From [Phialemoniopsis] sp. UDSM-2020 (lineage: Eukaryota; Ascomycota; Sordariomycetes; Thyridiales; Thyridiaceae), in contig JAEILZ010000002.1 of assembly GCA_018873225.1 (NCBI GenBank), forward strand, positions 2,790,001 to 2,854,000: a stretch of DNA of 64,000 bases. The letters are read 5' to 3'. Positions within the stretch are counted from its first letter, which is position 1; each line of letters begins with the position of its first letter. Position numbers and translations under genes: made by a program. The notes under the pieces are model-generated. The model was given only the letters and a program-made list of their open reading frames with translations. It was not told the origin of the DNA and did not search any database. This document shows positions 48,720-58,422 of the stretch, piece after piece.

Positions 48720-49407
48720 GCTTGCTCAGCTGAGGAGACAGGCTCAGATATCCGGGCGGTGATTTCGAAATTACTAGGCGATTCGAATGATCTGGGCGCG
48801 CTTTGGAGCGTATATTGTAGGAGTACACTTCTAGCAGGTTATTCGAGATGATGGCATGGCACGATGAGCATTTCGTCGGTGCTACGTACCAATCCTCGAG
48901 CTCCCACACGCCAATCGACGAATTTAGCGGCAGAATCTTGGGCGGTGTAGCTTGAAGTGGCCTAGCGCCGCTGGCAACGGCTTTGGTGTCGTCTTGGCGG
49001 GTCCAGGCATTTGAAATGGCTGGAGCTTCATCGACAGGAGGTCATTTGGACCCTGGACCAGGCACCACCCAATTTTAGATGCTCCCATTCCACACTTTGC
49101 ATACGGATCAAGACACGATATCCTCGACCCTTTTTCGACGCTTCGCAAAACGGACAACGGCTATTCGAGAACTGGTGCTCGACGGGAAAACACTCAGAGG
49201 CCCTTCCTTTCAAGCACGCGACATTCCTGCCACACCAACAATGAGTTACAGGTAGCACCAGCCCTTTGTACAACCAAGGAACTCCCGGAACATCGTCTGC
49301 GCCCCAAGCACATACGGGCCGCAGACCACGACGCATGATACGAGCACGACGCAGAACAAAGCTATCATACCCAGTCTCTCTATAGAGGAAATTCAGAGCT
49401 GCTCGAC
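48720..49407. other. Divergent promoter region (COA6 / SYS1)
   Basis: A 688-bp region between divergent starts. A minus-strand frame at 49028-49336 contains several cysteines but no recognisable family. No other feature was found. Confidence 0.5.
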
Positions 49408-50181
49408 ATGGCGCGCCGACGGAGACCCCCGCGCTCCGGCGCCCTTACCGAACTCCCTCCCTTGAGGATCCTCGGCCAGATCGCGGCGCTGCAAGCGTTA
49501 TACTACTCGCTATCCATCATCCTCATGCTGTTCACGGCGCTAGTATCAGGGCGAGATTTCACGATGGACCTGGTTTTCGGCTGGTCATCGGTGCGCGGGG
49601 ACACCACCCAGGGCTGGTTGACCGCATTCATCTGGGCGCTGGACGGAGGTGTCTTTATGTGAGTTGCCCTGCGAATCCCGTTACCTTTTCCGGGACTACG
49701 GACTGTATGCACTCAGTCATTATCGACTATGTTTGCTGACTGGAATCATGTTGCTAGACCTCTCGCCATTGTGCTCATCGTTGTGCGCTCCAAACTCGTC
49801 CCCGACTTCGCCCTCTCCCTGCACGTCATACACCTCATCGTCGTCTTCCTCTACTCCGGCAGCGTCCCGCGCCACCTGATGTGGTGGGCCATGATGGTCG
49901 GGTCCACGGCGCTCGCCACAAGCCTCGGTATCTGGGGCTGCCGGTACCGCGAGCTCAAGCCCATCTCCTTCGGCGGCAGCGGTGGAGCGAGCACGAACAA
50001 CGCCGGTGCGGGCGGTAACGGCGAAGGGAGCAGCGCTGCTGCTGCTGCTGCTGGAGAAGACGGGCAGATTGGCGACGAAGAGCAAGGGTTCTCCAGAGGG
50101 AGAGGGAGGGGCCGAGGGAGGGATGGCGGAGGGGAGTACGAGATGGTCAAGATGAACGGCGAGAGCAGTCGTTTGGACTAA
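49408..50181 (+). CDS. SYS1: Golgi integral membrane protein Sys1
   Basis: Two exons (49408-49658 and 49758-50181) encode 224 aa. Sys1 is the Golgi receptor that recruits the GTPase Arl3 (ARFRP1 in animals) and so Arl1 and golgins. Four membrane segments are visible: around LQALYYSLSIILMLFTALV, after DGGVFIPLAIVLIVVRSK (joined across the intron), DFALSLHVIHLIVVFLYS, and MWWAMMVGSTALATSLGI. The conserved FTMDLVFGW loop and the RELKPI segment after the last helix match Sys1. The C-terminal tail, about 65 residues, is an unusual low-complexity extension rich in Gly, Ala and an RGRGRGRGR run. The intron splits an Ile codon in phase 2 and ends CTAG. Confidence 0.93.
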
Positions 50182-50517
50182 GACCTGTTACGTCTCAACC
50201 TCCTACTTTTAAGATTACGATGATTTTGTAATTATAGACCGCCTGTCAGCAGACAAGTTGACTAGGTACGGGAGCATCACTGGCGTTCATGGAATGAAAG
50301 AAAGAAGGGGGTCAAGGGACCTTATTGTTAGACTTAATGACTCGGCAGCAGCATGCTTTGTAAGTTTCTTGTATTATTAAATGCAAACAATCAAGCATGG
50401 AATATTGAATGATCAAAATGCGTAGTCAAAGTCTTTCTATTGATGAAGGACAAGGTGGCTACAAGTACCATGCTTGATTCTATGGCTCTTCGCATATCTA
50501 AAGTGCTAAAACTAAAA
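50182..50517. other. Convergent intergenic region
   Basis: AT-rich spacer between the SYS1 stop and the sugar-porter stop, consistent with two 3' UTRs. No gene was seen. Confidence 0.6.
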
Positions 50518-52095
50518 CTAGCTCAGCTTCTCAACATGCACCCCGTTGTCAGCCGTCCCCTTTTGTTCCACGACAGTATTAGGCGCACCCTGAAGACCCT
50601 TCTCTTCTAACTCCGAGAGCTTGATGTCCTCGCCAAACACAGCCTGCAGCCTCTCCAGAGTGTAGCCCTTGGTCTCCGGGTACAGCAGCCAAAACACAAA
50701 GATCTCCACCACCAGCCAGCCGACGTAGACGAGGTAGTACTTCCAGCCAAGAGCATCCATACCGATGGGGTTGACGAACTGATTAAAGAAGGACGCGGCC
50801 TTGGTCGAGAAGACGAGGATACTCAGGCCCATGGCGCGGAGCCTGAAGGGGAGAATCTCGGTGGGGTAGAGGAAGAGCAGCGGGTTCAGGCAGACGTTGA
50901 AGGCCGTGTAGTAGATGAAGATGAAGGCGAGGGCCGACTTGCTGGCGGCCGTAGACCCGGTCTGGACGTACGAGGCGATGCTGGCCGTCAGCGCCGCCAG
51001 CGTCACGAGCATCGCCACGCCGCCGCCGATGAACATGGGCCTGCGCCCGATCTTGGTCGACAGCACGGCGGCGCACAGCGAGGTGACGTAGTTGACGGTC
51101 TGGATCGTGCCCAGCAGCTGCGTCTGGTCGTGCTGGCTGCTGATGCCGATGCTCGTGAGGATCTTGGTCAGGTAGTACGACACGAGGCCGTTGCCGGACC
51201 ACTGGCCGAAGACGGCGAGCGTGACGAGGATGGCGAGGCGCTTGCGGTTGGCGGGCGTGATGAAGAAGAGCTTCAGGCCCTGGCCCTCGATCTCGCGCTC
51301 GGCCTTCAGGGCCTCGGTCATCTCCCAGTACTCGGCCCTGACCAGCGGGTGGTCCCAGTCGCCGTTGCCGTGGTTCTTGACCAGGATCCGATACGCCTCC
51401 TCGCCCCTGTCCTTGTAGGCCAGCCACCTCGGCGACTCGTCGAGGAACCACACGAAGATGACCTGCAGGCACGCCGGGCTGGCCTGGAGCAGTGTCGGCA
51501 GGCGCCATGCCCAGGCGTTGGGCATGCGGTAGCTGCCAAAGGTGATCCAGCCGGCGAGCAGGGCGCCGAGGTAGAAGCTCGTGTTGTACAGGGAGCCAAA
51601 GAGGACGCGGTGGCGCGGGTGCGCGAGCTCCGAGATGAGCACGGGCGCGGCGGCGAGGGCGAGCGTGATGCCGAAGCCGACGACGACGCGGCCGCCGATG
51701 AAGAGGCCGATGTCGGTACTGACGCACTGCAGGACGACGCCGACGATCATGATGATGCTGCCAATGAGGATGGACAGGCGGCGGCCGAAGCGGTCCGAGA
51801 TGAAGGCCGAGAAGGGCGTCGAGCAGATGGCCCCCAAGGGGTAGGCGGCGCTGGTGATGCCGAGCAGGGCGCCCGTGGGCGAGTGGAACTGCTGCTTCCA
51901 GGCGGCGACGCCCTGGAGGCCCGTCAGCACCGAGGCGTCGTAGCCATTGGTGGCCGAGACGACGAGGCAGGCCGGCGCCAGGAGGAGGTAGAGGCGGATG
52001 AGGTTGCGCGAGAGGGTGAGCCGCGAGCTCTCGTCCTGGGCCAGGATGTCGGCCACGGACTGTAAGGGCCGGTCGACCGGCGCGGTGCGCTCCAT
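50518..52095 (-). CDS. MFS sugar porter (hexose/lactose-permease type), intronless
   Basis: A single-exon 525-aa member of the sugar porter family. Visible signatures include GYDASVLTGLQG in helix 1, DRFGRRLSILIG (loop 2-3), GRVVVGFGITLALAAAP, and DESPRWLAYKDRGEEAY (PESPRWL motif). The central-loop and second-half signatures are TKIGRRPMF, FLYPTEILPFRLRAMG and YPETKGYTLERLQAVF. The N- and C-termini are cytosolic and charged. The substrate is unknown, but the WITFGSYRMPNAWAWRLPTLLQ stretch (here in halves) recalls fungal lactose/oligosaccharide permease-like porters. The gene is strongly GC-rich at third positions, unlike the neighbouring DHA1 exporter, and it has no intron, unlike the porter at 34-36 kb. 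The GC bias creates long meaningless frames on both strands. It lies tail-to-tail with SYS1. Confidence 0.9.
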   Translation of the reverse strand: MERTAPVDRPLQSVADILAQDESSRLTLSRNLIRLYLLLAPACLVVSATNGYDASVLTGLQGVAAWKQQFHSPTGALLGITSAAYPLGAICSTPFSAFISDRFGRRLSILIGSIIMIVGVVLQCVSTDIGLFIGGRVVVGFGITLALAAAPVLISELAHPRHRVLFGSLYNTSFYLGALLAGWITFGSYRMPNAWAWRLPTLLQASPACLQVIFVWFLDESPRWLAYKDRGEEAYRILVKNHGNGDWDHPLVRAEYWEMTEALKAEREIEGQGLKLFFITPANRKRLAILVTLAVFGQWSGNGLVSYYLTKILTSIGISSQHDQTQLLGTIQTVNYVTSLCAAVLSTKIGRRPMFIGGGVAMLVTLAALTASIASYVQTGSTAASKSALAFIFIYYTAFNVCLNPLLFLYPTEILPFRLRAMGLSILVFSTKAASFFNQFVNPIGMDALGWKYYLVYVGWLVVEIFVFWLLYPETKGYTLERLQAVFGEDIKLSELEEKGLQGAPNTVVEQKGTADNGVHVEKLS

Positions 52096-53130
52096 TGCCT
52101 GAGACGAGAAAGGGTAAAGCTTGAGAGGTATGAGTGTAAGATGCGGCAGATCGTTGCCTCAGATGGGTAGGACTCCCAAAAGCCGGGGACGAGACAACGA
52201 TTATATAGGACAAGAGGAGGAAATTCTCTTTCGAGAAGCACCCGTTTGTCTCCGGCAGGGCCAGCAGCCAGCAACTCGCAAAAGGAGTTGCCGGGCGTGG
52301 TGGCTAGTCGAATGGGTCGATTCCCACGCCCCGGCGCGTTGCAGCCTTTTTTCTTACGAGATATAACCCCGGAATTGGTAGTAGGCCCCCTTGGACGTCC
52401 CCAGGTTTTGACCACGAGATTGAAATGGGGACCCCAAGAGCCGAGTCAGTGGGCATGGGCAGAAAAACTAGTCGAAGGCAGCGTTTCGAGGTCCAGCGCG
52501 GACAGGCGGACTCACTCCGATAGGGCCGTCAAGACATGGACGGGGGCGAGCCCGAGTCTCCCCGTTCGAAATCACGGTCGTATGAGGCTGTAGACTTATA
52601 CACCACCCTGAATGAAGCCATTAGAATGTTCGTAAGGACCGGTTAGAGCCTTTTTTGTGACGAATAATTTCGGGTATTGCATGATCTGACACCGGCATGA
52701 ACCGATCCCTGGTATCTAAACTTCGATCGTAGCCCGTAGTGCTCAGTCTAGAACTGCCTCGTGTCTGACCAGTGGATTCACTCGAGGAACTAAATGAGCG
52801 AGTGTTGCATCCTATAGACATTTGTCCGAGAGACAACATGGTTGAAGAATGGTGGCAAAGAAGAGCGCAGAGTTTTCCCTCAATAGCGAAGCCGACTTGG
52901 AGGAAGGCTCATACCCAACCCTGGAATGCACTGGACCTCCCATCTAGACCTGTCAAGGTAAGCAAGTTCAACGAGTGCCGTTGCTAGTAGTTAGTTGCAC
53001 AACGAATATCACCCTCGGGAGGAGAAAATCAGACAAAATTATGTTCAACACTGAACAAAATGTACAATGGTACAACTACGGATGCATTTGTTATACTGTC
53101 TCGTACCAATGAGTTCTGTTGGAGGCGCTC
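52096..53130. other. Intergenic region upstream of the sugar porter
   Basis: About 1 kb holding the sugar-porter promoter and the 3' flank of the DHA1 exporter. No gene was seen. Confidence 0.55.
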
Positions 53131-54834
53131 CTATGAGTCCTGTAACTCCCTAGCAAATGGGCTTCGAGCTCTAATCTTTCGCCCAAAGAAAAATAGGAGC
53201 CATGGGATAATTGTGAGCAACACACCGAGACCCCCCAATAGACTACCCGCGCCCCCAAGTGTCAAGTTCGTTAGCATTTTACTCGTGATAAGAGGGAAAA
53301 TTCCAGCTAGAAGGTTGCGACACATGCTAGAGGCGGCGATGGCCGACGAGGCATATCGATGATATGTGTCGGCGAGGTAGTTGAAGACAGCGAGATAGAT
53401 GCTGAAGATCCCCAAGGTGCAGGATCCAATCGCTATTGCCGGTGACACCCAGCTGATCTCTTGCTTTGATGTCCATCCGAACCAGAATAATCCAATAGGA
53501 AGGAAGATGGACTGAACGCAGGGAGAAAGCAGCCGTCGCTCGGGTGTATTGGTCGCTGTTGAGCTGCGAGGTAACAGCAGACGTGTGATGGGTTCTTGAA
53601 CAACCGCAAGGATGGCCCCAATTATGGCTCCGACAACGACTGAAGTATAGACGGCTCCTACCTCTGTGCTAGAGAAGCCGTACGTGCGCCTGAAGACGAA
53701 GCCGATGCTGCTGAATTGCATGTAGAGGATCGACCACGCGAAGGATAGCCACACCGAAAACCAGAAGACGACAGACTCAGTAGCGAGCAGCCGCAGGGGA
53801 AACGCAAAACTTGTCCAGAGGATACTGATGTCGATCTTCAGAGTCTGTCCTGAGCCGACAATGAAAAACACACGCTGTCCTGATGTGGTCCTGAGTTGTT
53901 TTTCGTTCAAGAAGTGGCACTTCCTCGCCAGTAAGACATTGCTGCGTGTCTCTTCGAAGAGGAAAAAGATGACGGTAGTGGTGACTCCGATGGTGATGAG
54001 TTGTAGGTAGAATATCCAGTGCCAGCCTAGCTTGTCGACGACAGCACCACTGACCAAAGGCCCCAGGCCTGTTCCGAGCATGATGGATAAAGAGTATAGT
54101 GTCATAGGCGTGTTTCGATGCTCTTTGTGATACAAGTCACTTACAACTCCGCCCGTCAAAGCTGCGTAGACAGCCGCGCCGCATCCTGTGACCAAACGTG
54201 AGACCAGCATGCCGGCGTAACTCTGCGTAACAGCGCAGCCGATTGTACCGAAGAAGAAGACCAAGCCGGAGCCGACAAAGACCCAGTAACGACCGTGTGC
54301 CTCACTGATAGGTGCCAGGATCATTGGCGTAAAGCCAAATCCGGCGACGAAGATGGTGATGCCAATGTTGTACTCGGTATCGGTGACGTGCCATTGCTGT
54401 CGGAGAGGCTCAGCCGCCAAAGCATACGCTCCGGCAGAGTAGGCAGCCAGCAAGGATGCCATGAATGGACCGAATAGTACAATGACCTTCTTGCTCATTG
54501 ACCACGTAAATGGGGATTGGAAATTCTTGTTGTCAACGTCATCTTCTCTCAAGACGTCAGGGCCTTCGATGCCGTATCGCTGAAAGAAGTTGAAGAGGGA
54601 GAATTGGGGTTCGAGAGCTTCGAGTACTAATGGAACCTGCGCAACTGCTTCTGCTTCGCTGTCTCCGATCTGAACAAAGGTCTGCACGGGAGCGCTCTGG
54701 CCAGGCTCAGGTATTGACTCCTTCTCATTGTCGATCCAGTCGATTTCCGAGGCCGAACTGCGGGCTGAGGGAAGCGCCATGCCATCAATAACGCCCGTAG
54801 CGCCGACAGCTTCTGATACTGGAGAAGACGGCAT
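53131..54834 (-). CDS. MFS exporter, DHA1-like (polyamine/multidrug type)
   Basis: A single-exon 567-aa proton antiporter, probably of the plasma membrane. The long acidic N-terminal region (about 120 residues) precedes helix 1 at WSMSKKVIVLFGPFMASLL. Typical fungal DHA1 signatures follow: FTPMILAPISEAHGRYWVF (loop 2-3, the equivalent of P.SE..GR), SRLVTGCGAAVYAALTGG, and DLYHKEHRNTPMTLYSLS. The helix-5 antiporter motif is GTGLGPLVSGAVVDKLGWHW, where GPLVSG is the conserved part. After the central loop come RRTYGFSSTEVGAVY and NYLADTYHRYASSAIAAS, the characteristic helix-11 region. It is divergent from the beta-glucosidase, with a 718-bp shared promoter. Export of a small toxic compound or product is likely; the substrate is unknown. 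Confidence 0.9.
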   Translation of the reverse strand: MPSSPVSEAVGATGVIDGMALPSARSSASEIDWIDNEKESIPEPGQSAPVQTFVQIGDSEAEAVAQVPLVLEALEPQFSLFNFFQRYGIEGPDVLREDDVDNKNFQSPFTWSMSKKVIVLFGPFMASLLAAYSAGAYALAAEPLRQQWHVTDTEYNIGITIFVAGFGFTPMILAPISEAHGRYWVFVGSGLVFFFGTIGCAVTQSYAGMLVSRLVTGCGAAVYAALTGGVVSDLYHKEHRNTPMTLYSLSIMLGTGLGPLVSGAVVDKLGWHWIFYLQLITIGVTTTVIFFLFEETRSNVLLARKCHFLNEKQLRTTSGQRVFFIVGSGQTLKIDISILWTSFAFPLRLLATESVVFWFSVWLSFAWSILYMQFSSIGFVFRRTYGFSSTEVGAVYTSVVVGAIIGAILAVVQEPITRLLLPRSSTATNTPERRLLSPCVQSIFLPIGLFWFGWTSKQEISWVSPAIAIGSCTLGIFSIYLAVFNYLADTYHRYASSAIAASSMCRNLLAGIFPLITSKMLTNLTLGGAGSLLGGLGVLLTIIPWLLFFFGRKIRARSPFARELQDS

Positions 54835-55552
54835 TGTGTAGAAGAGAGGTAGGACTCCGTTGGTCCTAAAGCTTTCCTACCTCTAGTGGGACACCAAGAG
54901 AATGTTAAGACAACATGAAGCGCCCGAAAGGATGTGTACCCGCCACGTCAAACACACTCGGGCAGGCCTTTGGTTGAGCTCGTCAAACAGCCGCGATCGA
55001 ATTCCGATGGCAATAGCGAACCTAGAGGCTTGTTTCAACCCTATGGTGTCTAGATTGTTCGTCAGACGTACCCCACGTCAAGAAGCCGAAACGATGCCGA
55101 CCTGCTACCGATCTCGGCCGTGCAAGAAATATGGAGCAAACAACCCGGCCGGGTTGCGAGTGGCTCACCAGACCAGGATGATCCACCAAACGAAAGCCAC
55201 TGACCCCTCAAGTCCCAACGGGGACAGACGGACCAACTCCGACTCCACACTTCGATCACGGATAGACCATGGGAATGCCGCCTGCGCCAAAGTCCGTCCC
55301 GCCGCTGTGGATGGGGTCTGGGTACGGGGTCTTGTTCGGGGAGTTCATGCCGCTGGCACCATGAATCGAGGGGCACTCCACAAAGGCCTGGTGGTGTCCA
55401 AGATCTCTCCCTTTAAAGTTGACTGCATTTTCGACTCTGGACTCACTGAGCGTGTCATAGAGAAATCATTAGACCGCGCTCATTCTTCACAAACACTCGT
55501 ATCCCTTTAGCCGTTCATCTGACCCCTATCTCAGAGAGGCAGAGAGTCCAAA
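54835..55552. promoter_or_regulatory. Bidirectional promoter, DHA1 exporter / GH3 beta-glucosidase
   Basis: A 718-bp divergent promoter region with no gene. It contains a perfect 16-bp palindrome at 55141-55156. Confidence 0.55.
55141..55156. promoter_or_regulatory. Perfect 16-bp palindrome, candidate operator
   Basis: CAACCCGGCCGGGTTG is identical to its reverse complement and contains abutting CCGG/CCGG-type half-sites of the kind some Zn2Cys6 factors bind. It lies about 300 bp from the exporter ATG and 400 bp from the beta-glucosidase ATG. The functional role is inferred. Confidence 0.4.
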
Positions 55553-58349
55553 ATGACGACAAAGAAGTTGGCACCGATGTCGAACGGCTCGGCTGCAGCT
55601 CACGGCACTGCCGACAACAAGGCGAAAGAATGGGCGAAAGAAAAGCTATCACAGATGACCCTAGAGGAGAAGGTCCTGCTTCTCACTGGCCAGGACATGT
55701 GGCGTACAAACGCTGTCCAACGTCTTGGCATCTCACGGATAAAGACCTCAGATGGTCCCGTGGGCGTCCGTGGCGGCATCTTTACAGATGGCGTCAAGGC
55801 CGCCTCTGCGCCGACAGGGTATGTAGAGGAAGTACTCACTGGATAATCTTCTAGCTAATAAGTTTGGACAATAGTGTTTCATTAGCTGCTACCTGGGATA
55901 GGAATGTCATGAAGGATCTGTGCAAGGTCCTCATCTCCGAAGCAAGAAGCAAGGAGGTCGACGTTCTTCTCGGACCAACCGGTACGTGACTTGTATGCCC
56001 TTACACAAGACTCACAGCATAATACTGACTAATATGCAATAGTTTGCCTTCCGAGAACACCGTTAGGTGGACGCAACTTTGAGGCCTACAGCGAGGACCC
56101 CTTGCTTACTGGCAAGCTTGCCGCTACCTTCATCAATGAGCTGCAGCAAGCTGGCATCGGAGCGTGCATCAAGCACTACGCTGCAAATGACCAAGAGAAT
56201 CGTCGTTTCTTCATCGATGAGAAGATCCCTGACCGGGCTCTCCGCGAGATCGCTCTGCAACCATTCCAGATTGCTATCCGGGAGAGCAACCCTTGGACGC
56301 TGATGACTGCGTACAACAAAATCAACGGCGTCTACTGCTCCGCCCACGAGTTTCTGATGCAGCAAGTGCTTCGTGGAGAGTGGCAATGGGATGGCTTGAC
56401 GATGAGCGATTGGTTTGGTACCAACGCTATCGTCCCTTCACTGACGGCTGGGTATGTTACACTGCTGCGAGACTTTTAGGTTGATATAGGACTAATGTGT
56501 GATTAGTTTGGATCTGGAGATGCCTGGTCCTGTGAGGAGAAGAGGCAAGCATCTCATCGATGCTCACAACAAGGGACTGGTCGACACATCCTTCATTGAT
56601 GCGTCCGCGTCTCGAGTTCTGGAGCTGCTTCACAAGGTCGGTAAGAGTGACAAGCCCGACTGGCAGGAAGGCCCCGAGGCTGCGGAAAACCTACCAGAGC
56701 ACCGTCAGATCCTGCGACGTGCAGGTGCCGAGGGTATTGTGCTACTCAAGAACTCGGCCAACCTTCTTCCCCTCGGTGGACTAGACGGCAAGACTGTTGC
56801 CGTTGTCGGCCCCAATGCTGGACGTTCTGTGGCAACTGGTGGCGGTAGTTCAAATCTTGAGCCTCACTATCGCACCACTCCTTATGACTCGATCAAGGCG
56901 GAGGTGGCGAAGAAGTTTCCGACGGCGAAGGTGCAGACACATCGAGGTATTCTGACCCATAGGTACCTGCCGCTTGTCAGCCCGGACGTCATGAAGAACC
57001 CGGACACAGGCAAGAGTGGCTTTGTCCTGTCATTCTGGAGGAACCTGGATCACAAGGGCGAGCCCTTCCAAGTCGAGAACCGCCCGAGCTCGAACCTGGT
57101 CTGCTACGACACTCTTCCTCCAGAGTTGACGACTGGTGAGAGGTACTCTTACCGCGGCAGAGCCACAATCACGCCTAAGACGACTGGCACTCACCAGTTC
57201 TCTCTGTCTTCTTGTGGACCTGGCAAGCTCATCCTGGACGGCAAGGTCATCATCAACATCGAAAGGCACTGGTGGTCACCAAAGTCGGCTCTGTTCATGA
57301 GCTACGGCTCTCCCGAGGAGCGCGTCGACGTCCACATGGTGGCAGGAAAGGAGTATGAGCTCGTCCTCGAGTCGGTCAGTCGCGAGCCTAAGCCCTATGA
57401 TCTCGACTACATGGCCATGCTCGAGCGCGAGGAGGTCCAGGACGGTGGCCGCATCGGATTCCTGGAGAACCCTGGCGACCTCGACAAGTACATGCAGGAT
57501 GCTGTTGACATGGCTCGCGACAGCGACATTGCCATTGTTGTGGTGGGCAAGGACCACGAGTGGGAGACTGAGACCAGTGACATGGTCTCGATGGACTTGC
57601 CCGGGCGTTCCAACGAACTGATCGCGGCTGTCGCCAAGGCCAACCCCAACACTATCGTCGTGAACCAGACGGGCAGCCCCATCACCATGCCTTGGCTTGA
57701 CGAGGTTCCGGCTGTTGTTCAAGCCTGGTACCAAGGCCAGGAGCAAGGCAACTGCATGGCCGACGTGCTCCTCGGCGCCGTGAATCCCTGCGGAAAACTC
57801 CCAATCACATTCCCCAAGCGAATCGAGGACACACCAGCGTACGTCAACTACCCCGGAGAGCACGATGTTACCTATTACGGGGAGGGCATCTACGCCGGCT
57901 ACCGCTACTACGACTTCAAGAAGGTCGACCCTCTATTCCCTTTTGGCACGGGCCTGTCTTACACCACTTTCGAGTACAGCAATCTTCGTTTGAACAAAGC
58001 TGTCTTGGAACAAGACGGAGAGATTGAGGTTGAAGTCGACGTGACAAACACCGGGTCGCGTGACGGCAAGGAGATCGTGCAGTTCTACGTCACGCACATC
58101 AACCCCAGGCTCGGTCGCCCTCCTCAGGAGTTGAAGGGCTGGGACAAGGTCTCTGTTCCTGCGGGTCAGACTGTCACGGCGCGGACTACACTTGACAAGG
58201 TCAGTGTCTCATACTGGGACGACAGTGTCAACAAGTGGGTAATGGAAGGCAACGCCGAGTTTCACGTCACCGCAGCCAAGGACTCGAGGGATCAGGGCGT
58301 GTCGGCAGGCTTCCGCACCTCCGCAAAGGACTTCCAGTGGGTCAACTAG
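55553..58349 (+). CDS. GH3 beta-glucosidase with PA14 domain (BglI-like)
   Basis: Four exons (55553-55818, 55875-55981, 56043-56451, 56507-58349) encode 874 aa. The enzyme removes terminal beta-linked glucose. The GH3 N-domain runs from about residue 28 (KLSQMTLEEKVLLLTGQDMW). It contains SLAATWDRNVM, then PLGGRNFEAYSEDPLLTG and CIKHYAANDQE, and has the catalytic nucleophile Asp247 in TMSDWFG. The second GH3 domain starts after the LDLEMPGP join (RRAGAEGIVLLKN). A PA14 carbohydrate-binding insert occupies roughly residues 405-560. The C-terminal fibronectin type III-like domain begins at about EIEVEVDVTNTGSRDGKEI. There is no signal peptide, so the enzyme is probably intracellular, as in the BglH/BglI/BglJ group. 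All introns are short with consensus borders. It is divergent from an exporter and tail-to-tail with a Zn2Cys6 regulator. Confidence 0.93.
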
Positions 58350-58422
58350 GTTGTCGGGCGGGACACATTGGGTATGCATATCATTGATACCAGATCGCAG
58401 GTCTGCATTCCATATAGCTAGA

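Noticed and set aside
49028..49336. Cys-rich 102-aa minus-strand frame between COA6 and SYS1
   Set aside because: The cysteine spacing matches no zinc-binding family I recognise, and it lies within a divergent promoter region.
50783..52213. A 476-aa minus-strand frame and a 311-aa plus-strand frame (51130-52065) overlapping the sugar porter
   Set aside because: Their Arg/Ala/Asp/Gly-rich translations are by-products of GC-rich third positions in the real MFS gene. They show no domain or splice support.
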